NCBI GenBank assembly: GCA_001604385.1
Contig: LVBK01000004.1
Location: 1 to 64,000 of the forward strand
Source: Spirochaetales bacterium Spiro_09
GTDB taxonomy: Bacteria; Spirochaetota; Spirochaetia; Treponematales; Treponemataceae
Reading direction: 5' to 3'
Length of the DNA stretch: 64,000 nt
Position 1 is the first letter of the stretch. Each line of letters begins with the position of its first letter. The notes under the pieces are model-generated. The model made no database searches. It saw nothing but the letters and a program-made list of their open reading frames with translations, and was not told where the DNA came from. Shown piece by piece: positions 9,651-19,277 of this stretch. The position numbers and the translations under genes were made by a program.

Positions 9651-10793
9651 ATGAAACGACACCCCCTGGCCATTATAATGGTCCTGATCCTGTACATCGC
9701 CCTTGCCACAATCCTGGTCTCCTGCGCAACCGAGCCCCCGACAACAGAGCTTGATGACGGGTATTACACGAACCTGTTCAATTACACTCCCGAGGACAGC
9801 ATGTTAGGCAGAGGAATGAATCTGGGAAACTTTTTCGAAGCGCCAAAAACCACGCAACACGCCTTTGGAGAGGGTGGATGGAACGGCGGCGTTATCGCGA
9901 GTCGGGACGACTTCTCCCGCATGTATGCGACTGGCTTCAAGAGCGTGCGCATTCCCGCACGATGGTCGGATCATGCGGCGCACACGGCGCCCTGGACTAT
10001 CGACAGCGCATTTTTGAGCCGCGTCAAGGAAGTGGTTGACCTTGCGCTGGAAGAAAATTTGGTGGTCGTCCTGAATACCCATCACTATGAAGAAATGATG
10101 AAAGACGGACGTGACAAGCTTGCAGGCCACCGCGAGCGGCTCAAGGGCATATGGGCCCAGCTTTCCGACGCCTTCCCGATTGCCGACTATCCTGCCGATC
10201 GTTTGGTATTCGAACTTTTGAACGAGCCGAACGGAACCGTTGGCTACGATGACTGGAACGCCATCATCGCGGAACTGTGCACGGTTATCTGGACGGATGC
10301 CGCGGCTACGCAAACCGGCCGGAAAATCATGGTCGGCACGGCTAACTGGGGCGGAGTTCCCGGACTGCAGCGGCTTGAGCTGCCTGCCGCCTGTACCAGC
10401 GAAAACACCATTGTCACCATACACTACTATGAACCCTTCCACTTTACGCATCAGGGCGCCGAGTGGTCTGACGGGGCCTCGGCCTGGATCGGAACCCGCT
10501 GGCTGGGAACAAAGGCCGAGCAAAAGCCCCTGACGGACCTCCTTGATCAGGTTGTGTCCTGGAACGCGAAGTCAGGCAGGGGGTTTGAAATTTTCATGGG
10601 AGAATTCGGCGTGTACACAAAATATGCGAATCCCGATGACCAGAAAGCCTGGACTGCCTTCATCGCACGGGAAGCCGAGCGACGGAAAATGAGCTGGGCA
10701 TACTGGGAATACTGTGCAGGATTCGGCGCCTATGACTATCAGGCAGGTGCCTGGAGGCCGGCGCTTCTGTCCGCGCTTATTCCGCAAAACTGA
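9651..10793 (+). CDS. Glycoside hydrolase family 5 (cellulase-like) lipoprotein
   Basis: Lipobox ATILVSC; RGMNLGNFFEAP; VFELLNEPNGTV; EIFMGEFGVYTKY. Confidence 0.9.
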   Translation: MKRHPLAIIMVLILYIALATILVSCATEPPTTELDDGYYTNLFNYTPEDSMLGRGMNLGNFFEAPKTTQHAFGEGGWNGGVIASRDDFSRMYATGFKSVRIPARWSDHAAHTAPWTIDSAFLSRVKEVVDLALEENLVVVLNTHHYEEMMKDGRDKLAGHRERLKGIWAQLSDAFPIADYPADRLVFELLNEPNGTVGYDDWNAIIAELCTVIWTDAAATQTGRKIMVGTANWGGVPGLQRLELPAACTSENTIVTIHYYEPFHFTHQGAEWSDGASAWIGTRWLGTKAEQKPLTDLLDQVVSWNAKSGRGFEIFMGEFGVYTKYANPDDQKAWTAFIAREAERRKMSWAYWEYCAGFGAYDYQAGAWRPALLSALIPQN

Positions 10794-10863
10794 CCGAAGA
10801 CCACGCGAGACCCGAGGCCGCGCCTGCAAGAGCCTTGTGGGCGGCGGCTCCGCCAGTCGTCCC

Positions 10864-10889
10864 GCGGAACGCCCTTACCGGCGTTCCGC
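10864..10889. terminator. Strong hairpin between convergent GH5 and oadG genes (possible terminator)
   Basis: GCGGAACGCC-cttacc-GGCGTTCCGC perfect 10-bp stem; no long T-run. Confidence 0.4.
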
Positions 10890-10909
10890 ACCCCGTCGCC
10901 CTTTCTGCC

Positions 10910-11080
10910 TCAGTTTTTCTTCCCGGCATCCCCCGATCGCAGTGACAGGGCGGTAACAAACCGGATAATCAGATAAAACAGAATCTGCACACCGAACACA
11001 AAGGCAAGCCCGCAGCCCATCAGAAACAGGGCCTTGCCAAGATCGTCACCCGCGATGACGCGTTGAAGCACTTCATTCAT
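10910..11080 (-). CDS. OadG-like sodium pump decarboxylase gamma subunit (56 aa)
   Basis: Manual translation MNEVLQRVIAGDDLGKALFLMGCGLAFVFGVQILFYLIIRFVTALSLRSGDAGKKN; single TM; ATGA overlap with oadB stop; below the cutoff of the supplied ORF track. Confidence 0.75.
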   Translation of the reverse strand: MNEVLQRVIAGDDLGKALFLMGCGLAFVFGVQILFYLIIRFVTALSLRSGDAGKKN

Positions 11081-12234
11081 TGTATCCACCCCATTAACAC
11101 CGGAACGATAGCCAGCACGATGCCGCCTGCCATAACCGAGCCGAGCTGGCCCGACACATTCGCGCTTACCGCCTGCATGATGACAAAGGTTTGACCGTCT
11201 TCTGCGGTTGCCATTTTTTGTATGACCCGCGCGCTCATGGGAAAGGCCGAAATTCCTGCGGCACCGACCATCGGATTGATTTTATCATCAGCGCTCCGGA
11301 AAAGATTGATGAATTTGGCAAAGAGGACGCCGCCGGCGGTATCGAAGACGAAGGCCACCAGGCCAAGGGCAAGGATGACAAGGGTTTGCCACTGCAAAAA
11401 AGCGGCGGCCCGCATCGAGGCACCGATGGTAATGCCCAACAGCAGGGTTACCAGATTCGCAAGCTCGTTTTGTGCGGCAACGGACAGTTTCTCGAGAACG
11501 CCGCATTCGCGGATGAGGTTGCCGAACATGAGGCTTCCGATGAGCGGAACACTGATAGGCGCGACGAAGCCCGCGACAATGGTAACTATGACCGGGAAAC
11601 TGACACGCAGCGCACGAGGGGCCTCCCGTTCGGCGACCCTCATTTTGATGGTGCGTTCTTTTTTGGTCGTCAACAGGCGGATAACGGGAGGCTGAATGAG
11701 GGGCACGAGCGACATGTAGGAATAGGCGGCGACCGATATGGGGCCGATCAATTTCTGGGCGAATTTGCCCGCGACGTATATGGAGGTCGGCCCGTCGGCG
11801 GCACCGATGATGCCTATCGTGGCGGCAGTTGGCAGGTCAAAGCCCAGTTCCGGGAAGAGTTTTCCCAAAGCGACAGCTGCAATGACGGTCAGGAAAATAC
11901 CGAACTGGGCGGCCGCGCCAAAGAACATCATGACCGGCATGCGGAACATGGGGCCAAAATCGCACATGGCTCCGACGGCAATGAAGATCAGTACGGGGAA
12001 AAGTTCGGTGGAAATGCCCGCTTCGAACAGAATCCGCAAAAAACCCGGGATGCCCTCATGCTCCCAGACAACACCAAACGGTAAATTGACCAGAATGGCG
12101 CCAAAACCGATAGGCAAGAGCAGCATCGGTTCATAGCCTTTTTGAATTGCCAGCACAATCAGTACAATGCCGATACCGATCATTACCAGATCGGAAACGC
12201 TTGTCGAAAGGAATCCGGAAAAAAGCTGTTCCAT
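11077..12234 (-). CDS. oadB: Sodium ion-translocating decarboxylase subunit beta (OadB/GcdB family)
   Basis: Polytopic protein with GAADGPTSIYVAGKFA and VGAAGISAFPMSARVIQKMATAEDGQTFVIMQAVSANVSGQLGSVMAGG. Confidence 0.93.
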   Translation of the reverse strand: MEQLFSGFLSTSVSDLVMIGIGIVLIVLAIQKGYEPMLLLPIGFGAILVNLPFGVVWEHEGIPGFLRILFEAGISTELFPVLIFIAVGAMCDFGPMFRMPVMMFFGAAAQFGIFLTVIAAVALGKLFPELGFDLPTAATIGIIGAADGPTSIYVAGKFAQKLIGPISVAAYSYMSLVPLIQPPVIRLLTTKKERTIKMRVAEREAPRALRVSFPVIVTIVAGFVAPISVPLIGSLMFGNLIRECGVLEKLSVAAQNELANLVTLLLGITIGASMRAAAFLQWQTLVILALGLVAFVFDTAGGVLFAKFINLFRSADDKINPMVGAAGISAFPMSARVIQKMATAEDGQTFVIMQAVSANVSGQLGSVMAGGIVLAIVPVLMGWIQ

Positions 12235-12364
12235 CTCAAGAAGCCTCCATACAAAGCAGGATACGGGCTGCGTGCACAGGCGTCAAGAAAACCGGCAGAA
12301 CCTTTCCGGATTTTTTTATGATTATCCCTTGACGGATCACCAAGGAAGGTTCATTATCTCCAAT

Positions 12365-13438
12365 ATGGCCAAAACATCCGGGCCGAAACAGAATAAAATC
12401 CTTGTCCGTCTTCTGTGTTTGACAGTCATTGTGGTAGCGTTGATCGCCCTTCTCGACATGCTGCCTGTCGCCTTGCCCGCTCCCGGACCGAATCCCTTTC
12501 TGCGACAAAAGAACGAAGCCCCGCTCATTATTCCCCACGGAGGGGCGAAAATTCTGTATCCGGAAAATACGCTCTACAGTTTTTCCGAAATTTTCCGCAG
12601 GGGCTGGAAAACCTTTGAAATAGACCTGTGTCTGACCCGCGATGGAGTTCTCGTTTCCCATCATGACCTCAGCATTGACCGGACATCCGACGGCGGTGAC
12701 CGGCTCGTCAGGGATCTCGACGCGATGGAGCTCAGGGCGTTCAATTTTACGTCAAAGTTTATCGGTATTGACGGCAAACCATTCAACGCAGCACAGGTGC
12801 CGGCCGAATTGCTTGTCCCGGCGACCCTTCGCGAACTGTTCGCACTCTATCCCGATGCCCTGTACATTCTTGAACTGAAGGACCGGTACTCTGCAGGAAC
12901 GGAAGCCCATGCACTGCGCGCGGTTGACACCCTGCTCCGCGATATTGGCGACTTTGCCATGGAAGAGCGGGTCATGCTCTCCACCTTCGACCAAACCGTC
13001 ATGAAACACCTGAGGGAACGACTGAAAGCGCCTGAATATACACGCATTCTGACAAACGCCGTCGAAATGGACGCGCTGCTGGTCGGCATCCTTTCTTCGC
13101 TCCGTCTGGATTCCTTCTGGAAACCCTCTTTTTCCGGACTCATGATTCCGCACAATATTGCACTTTCCGACTCGGACGCGCGCCGGGTTATCGCCTTTCC
13201 GTCCTTCATTCGCCGGAATATGTTCCGACAGAATGACGAAACAGGAGTCTGGCATACCGCATTCGCGCAGAACAGAATTGTGCGAACGGCGCGCCGGCAC
13301 CGCATTGCCCTGTGCTTCTGGACAGTGAACGAGGAAGAGGACTTGCGCTATTTGATTGATCTGGGAGTGGACGGCATTATTACCGACAGGCCGGATATTA
13401 TGGAAGCGATCCTGGCGGAACGAATCCCCACTCGCTGA
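12365..13438 (+). CDS. Membrane-anchored glycerophosphodiester phosphodiesterase
   Basis: N-terminal TM then IPHGGAKILYPENTLYSF, FEIDLCLTRDGVLVSHHDLSIDRTSDG, FWTVNEEEDLRYLIDLGVDGIITDRPD. Confidence 0.88.
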   Translation: MAKTSGPKQNKILVRLLCLTVIVVALIALLDMLPVALPAPGPNPFLRQKNEAPLIIPHGGAKILYPENTLYSFSEIFRRGWKTFEIDLCLTRDGVLVSHHDLSIDRTSDGGDRLVRDLDAMELRAFNFTSKFIGIDGKPFNAAQVPAELLVPATLRELFALYPDALYILELKDRYSAGTEAHALRAVDTLLRDIGDFAMEERVMLSTFDQTVMKHLRERLKAPEYTRILTNAVEMDALLVGILSSLRLDSFWKPSFSGLMIPHNIALSDSDARRVIAFPSFIRRNMFRQNDETGVWHTAFAQNRIVRTARRHRIALCFWTVNEEEDLRYLIDLGVDGIITDRPDIMEAILAERIPTR

Positions 13439-13460
13439 CACGTTCCGTCTTGCGGCCGGA

Positions 13461-14045
13461 CTATTCAGCCAAATAGCCCCGGCGCACGGATTCTTCTATT
13501 ATGTAATTCACGAATTCACCGATTTCGCGCGAACCGTCTGCAAGATGCGAGTTCATGGCAACAACCTGGGCCTTTTTTACCCCGTGTTTTTTCCAGGTAT
13601 ACCCCTGTGTCACAAAGTTCTGATAGAGGGGCTCAAGCCGGTCAAAGACCGCGGCAAAACGTGCTTCCGCAGTTTCACGAGCCTCGAATTCCTCCCAGAG
13701 CGCAATAAACCAGTCGCGCATCCCGGCGTCGAGCATGCCGAAAATACGCTGTGCGGCAAGGCGCTCTTTCTCTTCGGCCTCGCCGCGATTCTCGGCATAG
13801 AGGAACGTGTCGCCTGCGTCCACCTCGACGATATCATGAATGAGCAACATATAGATGACCCGGGAGATATCGACCGGGCGGTCCGAGAAGTCGCGAAACA
13901 ACAAGGCCATCACGCTGATGGTCCAGGAATGCTCGGCGTCGTTTTCGTACCGCGAACCGTCGAAGAGACGAGACTGTCTGAGGATCGCCTTTAACCGGTC
14001 AATCTCGACAATAAAGTCAAGATACTGACCGATGCGCTCATTCAT
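13461..14045 (-). CDS. HD domain hydrolase (YfbR/HDDC2-like)
   Basis: RYENDAEHSWTISVMALLF, MLLIHDIVEVDAGDTF. Confidence 0.88.
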   Translation of the reverse strand: MNERIGQYLDFIVEIDRLKAILRQSRLFDGSRYENDAEHSWTISVMALLFRDFSDRPVDISRVIYMLLIHDIVEVDAGDTFLYAENRGEAEEKERLAAQRIFGMLDAGMRDWFIALWEEFEARETAEARFAAVFDRLEPLYQNFVTQGYTWKKHGVKKAQVVAMNSHLADGSREIGEFVNYIIEESVRRGYLAE

Positions 14046-14547
14046 ACTCCATCCCGAGCACAGCGGCTATCTCGACCGCACGCTTGCTGACCAGGGCAAG
14101 ATCGTCCGGGTGAATAATGGAACGCATCATATCGAACTGTACCTTCATGGTATCCATATAAACAGCGGCCTCGGGCATGTCAGCATAGGCAGCCATCATT
14201 TGTTCGCCAAGCACAGCGCTGACCCCGATGGTAATAACCATGGTTTTTTCGAGCCCGTTATTACCCAGACCATGTTTCCGGTATATCGCTTCTACTTCTG
14301 CCGGAATCTTGATTGTCCTGATTTTATTGAAATTCGCGACAAAATCATAATCAGGATCATCCGCTTCCTGAAACCCGAAATAGTCGTCATATTTGTCCCC
14401 GAGAGCTTCGAGATCGGCTTCCATGGCATTGAAATTTTTGATGAAGGCATCGATATCACCCGCGGAAAGCACCTTTTTGGGTGCTTGAGCGAAGCCGAGC
14501 GAAACAAGACAAATCAACAAAATTGATAGCACCACTTTTCGTACCAT
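14038..14547 (-). CDS. Hypothetical exported protein
   Basis: Signal peptide MVRKVVLSILLICLVSLGFAQA; no recognised domain. Confidence 0.6.
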   Translation of the reverse strand: MVRKVVLSILLICLVSLGFAQAPKKVLSAGDIDAFIKNFNAMEADLEALGDKYDDYFGFQEADDPDYDFVANFNKIRTIKIPAEVEAIYRKHGLGNNGLEKTMVITIGVSAVLGEQMMAAYADMPEAAVYMDTMKVQFDMMRSIIHPDDLALVSKRAVEIAAVLGMEYE

Positions 14548-14588
14548 ATACTTTCTCCTTCGTACTGCGTACAGACAGTCCGTTCGAT

Positions 14589-17042
14589 TCAGTCTACCAC
14601 AATGCGTTCAAGTTTCCATATATCCCGGACATAATCCTCGATTGTCCGGTCAGAACTGAACTTGCCCGAGCGGGCCACATTGAGGAGCGCCTTCTTTGCC
14701 CAGAGTCTGCGATCCCGATAGGCAAGCTGTAAGCTTTCATGAGCTTTCACATAAGAATCAAAATCGGCAAGCACATAAAACACGTCGGGACGCTGTCCGT
14801 CAACACCATAAATGAGAGAGTCATAGAGCTCCCTGAACAAGGCTTCGGTTCCGCTGCCAAAAGTGCCGTCAATCAGCTGATTCAATGTGGCGGCAAGGCG
14901 GGTATTTTCCAGGAGGTACTCACGGGGATTATACCGGTGCTCCATTTCGATTTTCTGTATTTCGGCAGTCGTCAAGCCGAATATGAAGGTATTCTCCCGG
15001 CCGGCTTCCTCGACAATTTCAATATTCGCACCGTCCATGGTGCCCAGGGTCAGCGCGCCGTTCAACATGAATTTCATATTGCCGGTGCCGGACGCCTCAA
15101 GGCCGGCGGTTGAGATTTGCTCCGAAACGTCTGCAGCGGGGAAAATCTTCTCGGCAAGGGATACCCGGTAATTTTCCACAAAAACCACCCGGAGCAGTCC
15201 GCGCACCCGGTGATCATTATTAACCCGGTCGGCAACGGTATTTATCAGCTTGATGATAGTCTTTGCCCTGCGGTAGCCGGAAGCGGCCTTGGCCCCGAAA
15301 ATGAAGGTATGCGGATGGATAGAAAACGAAGGGTCTTCGATAATGCGGTTATACAGGTACATAATGTGCAGAACATTCAAAAGCTGCCGTTTGTACTCGT
15401 GCAGACGCTTGATCTGTACGTCGAAAATGGAATCCGGGTCTATGAAGATGTTCTGGGTGTCCTTCAGGTATTTTGCAAGCGCTATCTTGTTTTCATGCTT
15501 GATATCCATGAATTTGTCCAGGACTGCGGGGTCCTCGGCAAATTTTTCAAGCCCCTTCAAAAGGGACAGGTCTTTTTCCCAACCATGACCTATTTTTGAA
15601 GTGATGAAGTCCGCCAAACGGGGATTCGCGCTTAACAGCCAGCGGCGCTGGGTAACCCCGTTGGTCTTGTTATTGAATTTATGCGGAAACAGTTCATGCC
15701 AGTCGGCAAGTTCGACCGTTTTCAATAGTTCCGTATGCAATGCGGCAACGCCGTTTACCGAAAAACAGCCGACAATGGCCAGCCAGGCCATATGAATTTT
15801 TCCGTCACCGATTATCGCCATGCGGTTTTGACGCTGCCAGTCATTGGGAAACTGTTCACGCAAGGTATCCATGAACCGCCGGTTGATCTCCTCGACAATC
15901 TGGTAGACCCGGGGCAAGAGACCCTGAAAAATTTCTATGGGCCATTTTTCCAGCGCCTCGGACAGGATGGTGTGATTGGTATAGGCAAAGGTTCGGGTAA
16001 CAATATCCCAGGCTTCATCCCAACCGAGGGAATTTTCATCGATTAAAAGCCGCATCAGTTCGGGTATCGCCACAACCGGATGCGTATCATTGAGCTGAAT
16101 GACATTATACCGGGGGAATTCCGCAAAATTTCCGCCATGGTCGCGCTTGAACTTGATAACAATATCCTGAAGGCTTGCGGAAGAGAAAAAATACTGCTGT
16201 TTGAGCCGGAGCGCCTTGCCGGAAGGGCCGGAATCATTCGGATACAGGACACGGGATATATTTTCCGCATTGTTCTGCCGTTCAACCGCACGGTTATAAT
16301 GCATGTCGTTGAACAGCTGCAGGTCAAAACCGTTTTCGGAACTTGCCTCCCACAGACGCAAACGGTTTACGGTCTTTGTTCCGTACCCGACAATCGGCGT
16401 ATCATAGGGGGTTGCGGTAATTTCCTCCGCACCCTGCAGGCGAAAGCGGACATGGCCGCCCGGATCACGCTCCGCGACGGGATTCCCGCCGAATAACACC
16501 TTGACCGCAAGATCGGAACGCTTGACTTCCCAGGGATCCCGGTGTTTCAGCCAGTTATCGGGGTACTCGACCTGAAAGCCGTTTTCGATATGCTGTTCAA
16601 ACATACCGTATTGATAGCGGATTCCATATCCGTGCCCCGGATAATCAAGGGTTGCAAGCGAATCCAGAAAACAGGCGGCAAGACGGCCAAGACCGCCGTT
16701 TCCCAGACCGGCGTCCGGTTCCTGCTCTTCGATTGTCCGGTAATCAAAATCAAGCTCGTCAAGGACTTCACGAACATCGTGCATGATGCCGAAGTTGATC
16801 AGATTGTTGCTGAGCGCCCGGCCCATGAGAAACTCGGCGGAAAGATAGTACACCTGCCGGATTTTTCCGTCCTCGTATTCCTTTCTGGTTGCCATCCAGT
16901 TGTTTTGCACATGTTCCATGACCGCAGACGACACTGCGTCATATATATCATGAGGAGTCGCTTCCTCCAGATGTTTACCGTAATTTCGCTTTAACCGCGT
17001 TTTGATCGATTCCTTGAAAGCCACCTTGTCAAGCTTCATCAT
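14589..17042 (-). CDS. glgP: Glycogen/starch/alpha-glucan phosphorylase
   Basis: EEQEPDAGLGNGGLGRLAACFLDS, NKTNGVTQRRWL, EASGTGNMKFMLNGALTLGTMDGANIEI. Confidence 0.97.
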   Translation of the reverse strand: MMKLDKVAFKESIKTRLKRNYGKHLEEATPHDIYDAVSSAVMEHVQNNWMATRKEYEDGKIRQVYYLSAEFLMGRALSNNLINFGIMHDVREVLDELDFDYRTIEEQEPDAGLGNGGLGRLAACFLDSLATLDYPGHGYGIRYQYGMFEQHIENGFQVEYPDNWLKHRDPWEVKRSDLAVKVLFGGNPVAERDPGGHVRFRLQGAEEITATPYDTPIVGYGTKTVNRLRLWEASSENGFDLQLFNDMHYNRAVERQNNAENISRVLYPNDSGPSGKALRLKQQYFFSSASLQDIVIKFKRDHGGNFAEFPRYNVIQLNDTHPVVAIPELMRLLIDENSLGWDEAWDIVTRTFAYTNHTILSEALEKWPIEIFQGLLPRVYQIVEEINRRFMDTLREQFPNDWQRQNRMAIIGDGKIHMAWLAIVGCFSVNGVAALHTELLKTVELADWHELFPHKFNNKTNGVTQRRWLLSANPRLADFITSKIGHGWEKDLSLLKGLEKFAEDPAVLDKFMDIKHENKIALAKYLKDTQNIFIDPDSIFDVQIKRLHEYKRQLLNVLHIMYLYNRIIEDPSFSIHPHTFIFGAKAASGYRRAKTIIKLINTVADRVNNDHRVRGLLRVVFVENYRVSLAEKIFPAADVSEQISTAGLEASGTGNMKFMLNGALTLGTMDGANIEIVEEAGRENTFIFGLTTAEIQKIEMEHRYNPREYLLENTRLAATLNQLIDGTFGSGTEALFRELYDSLIYGVDGQRPDVFYVLADFDSYVKAHESLQLAYRDRRLWAKKALLNVARSGKFSSDRTIEDYVRDIWKLERIVVD

Positions 17043-17055
17043 GATGCTCCTTTTT

Positions 17056-19215
17056 TTAGTTCTGCTCGTTCGCTACGGACATAAGTACAACCGCGCTGCG
17101 GGATATAACTACGTATTTCAAATGGTTTTCCAGTTCTTCTTCCTGCCCTGCTTCAAGAAAATCGGCGGGAGAGGAACGCGAGGTGTCGATGACCCGAACC
17201 CAGCGTTTTCCGACCGGTGGCTCGCACAGGGTTGCGGTCACGTCATGCACAGAAGAGTTGAACATAAGATAAAAATCGTTTGTATCGCAGTCAGCACGAA
17301 CATGGGCTTCCGTACCCATAAGCCGATAGGCAAGAAAATGGTCCATCCGGTTCCAGTCAGCTTCCTTCGCGTCCTCATTAAACCAGGTAATGTCGGGAAC
17401 GGTATGCGACTCCCTGCCCTTGCCGGTCAGGAATTCCGGACGCAAAAAAGTGGCGTGTGACCGGCGAAAGCGGATGAGGGTACTGACAAAACGAAAAATA
17501 TCGGCATGTTGGCGCACGAAATTCCAGTTCATCCAGGAAATTTCATTGTCCTGGCAATAGGCATTGTTGTTTCCCCGCTGGGTCCGGCGAATCTCGTCTC
17601 CCATCAAAAGCATGGGGGTTCCCAGGGACAGGAGCAAACTGACAAACACGTTTTTAACCTGACGGTTCCGCATGGCTTCTATTGCGGGATTCCGCACAGG
17701 ACCTTCAAAACCGTAGTTATAACTGATGTTGTGGTCACTGCCATCCCGGTTATTCTCGCCGTTTTCCTCGTTGTGCTTGCCATTGTACGTTACCATATCA
17801 TTCAGGGTAAAACCGTCATGGCTGGTCACAAAATTGATCGAATGAAAGGGTTTTCTTCCGTCCCGCAAATACAGATCCGAGGAACCGGTAAGACGGGTTG
17901 CAAAATGATGTATTACCCCGGAATCCCCGCGCCAGAACCTGCGTACATCGTCCCGATAACGGTCGTTCCATTCGGCCCACCGCCCGCCGGGAAACCAGCC
18001 CACCTGATAGGCTCCTCCGGCGTCCCAGGCTTCCGCAATGATCTTCGTCTGCCTCAGTACGGGGTCCTCCGCGATGCGCTCAAGCATGGGAGGATTTTCC
18101 AGCATCCTGCCGTTCTGGTCACGACCCAGGATGGAACCCAGGTCAAAGCGGAAACCATCGACGTGCATTTCGGTAACCCAATAACGCAGGCAGTCAATAA
18201 TAAAGGAGCGCATCACCGGATGATTGCAGTTCATGGTGTTTCCACAGCCCGAATAATTCCGGTAGTAGCGCCGGTTATCCTCCAGCATGTAATACACCGG
18301 ATTGTCGAAGCCCCGGAAATTGATTGTCACGCCCCGCTCGTTGCCCTCCGCGGTATGATTGAACACAATATCCAGGATCACTTCAATTTCGGCCTTGTGC
18401 AGCTCGCGAACCATTTCCTTGAACTCGCGAACCGGGCCGGAAAGACTCGAATCGGAGCTGAAGCCGGCCTTGGGCGCGAAAAATGCAATGGTGCTGTAGC
18501 CCCAATAATTATACAGGCGCTCGCCCGTTCGCGGATTAAGGCGGGTATTTTCATGTTCGTCAAATTCATGGACCGGCAAAAGCTCAAGACTGGATATTCC
18601 GAGCTTTTTCAGATATGGAATCGCCTCGATTATACCCCGATAGGTTCCCGGATGCGCGACGCCCGAGGAGGGATGGCAGGTGAGTCCTTTGACATGGGCT
18701 TCATATACAACACTTCTCCGCAAAGGATAGTTGAGCGGCCGATCCTGCTGCCAGTCAAAGTCGTCGTCCACTACCACGCATTTGGGAAAACCGGCGGCAC
18801 TGTGCGTTCTGCTGTATGCGAGGTCACCGTCGGTCTGCCACAGGTCACGGGAATGATCCGTTCCGATGTTGTCAAATATTGAGGTCCGGGTCAGTGCCTT
18901 CGCATACGGATCGAGCACATACTTGTTTACATTGAAGCGAAGACCTTCGTTCGGGCGAAAGGGACCGTCGACACGATACAAGTACAGTGCATCGGGCCCG
19001 ATACCCTCTACGAAGACATGCCACAGATCGCCCGTGCGGTTGACGCGGTTATCAAGAGTATAACTTTTATACGGTTCGGCGTCGTCAGGGTGCGTAAAAA
19101 GAGCAAGAACCACACCGGTTCCATTACGGGTAAACACACTGAAGTTCACCCCTCCTTTCATGACGGTTGCGCCCATCGGCAATGGTTTGCCGGGTAAAAA
19201 CTGGACATTTTCCAT
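17056..19215 (-). CDS. glgX: Glycogen debranching enzyme
   Basis: N-terminal GKPLPMGATVMKGGVNFSVF; GH13 motifs VILDIVFNHTAEG, VDGFRFDLGSILGRD, IIAEAWDAGGAYQVG, FVTSHDGFTLNDMV. Confidence 0.96.
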   Translation of the reverse strand: MENVQFLPGKPLPMGATVMKGGVNFSVFTRNGTGVVLALFTHPDDAEPYKSYTLDNRVNRTGDLWHVFVEGIGPDALYLYRVDGPFRPNEGLRFNVNKYVLDPYAKALTRTSIFDNIGTDHSRDLWQTDGDLAYSRTHSAAGFPKCVVVDDDFDWQQDRPLNYPLRRSVVYEAHVKGLTCHPSSGVAHPGTYRGIIEAIPYLKKLGISSLELLPVHEFDEHENTRLNPRTGERLYNYWGYSTIAFFAPKAGFSSDSSLSGPVREFKEMVRELHKAEIEVILDIVFNHTAEGNERGVTINFRGFDNPVYYMLEDNRRYYRNYSGCGNTMNCNHPVMRSFIIDCLRYWVTEMHVDGFRFDLGSILGRDQNGRMLENPPMLERIAEDPVLRQTKIIAEAWDAGGAYQVGWFPGGRWAEWNDRYRDDVRRFWRGDSGVIHHFATRLTGSSDLYLRDGRKPFHSINFVTSHDGFTLNDMVTYNGKHNEENGENNRDGSDHNISYNYGFEGPVRNPAIEAMRNRQVKNVFVSLLLSLGTPMLLMGDEIRRTQRGNNNAYCQDNEISWMNWNFVRQHADIFRFVSTLIRFRRSHATFLRPEFLTGKGRESHTVPDITWFNEDAKEADWNRMDHFLAYRLMGTEAHVRADCDTNDFYLMFNSSVHDVTATLCEPPVGKRWVRVIDTSRSSPADFLEAGQEEELENHLKYVVISRSAVVLMSVANEQN

Positions 19216-19277
19216 ATTACTGGTGAAATTATAGTGTTATGGGGCTTTTTATGCTAGAATAAAGTGTCGGAGCAGCT

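Noticed and set aside
17506-18882. 458-aa plus-strand ORF
   Set aside because: Fully antisense to glgX, which has strong family motifs; the antisense translation has no recognisable domain. Same reasoning for 11191-12084, 28041-29120, 36529-37632 and 4891-5847.
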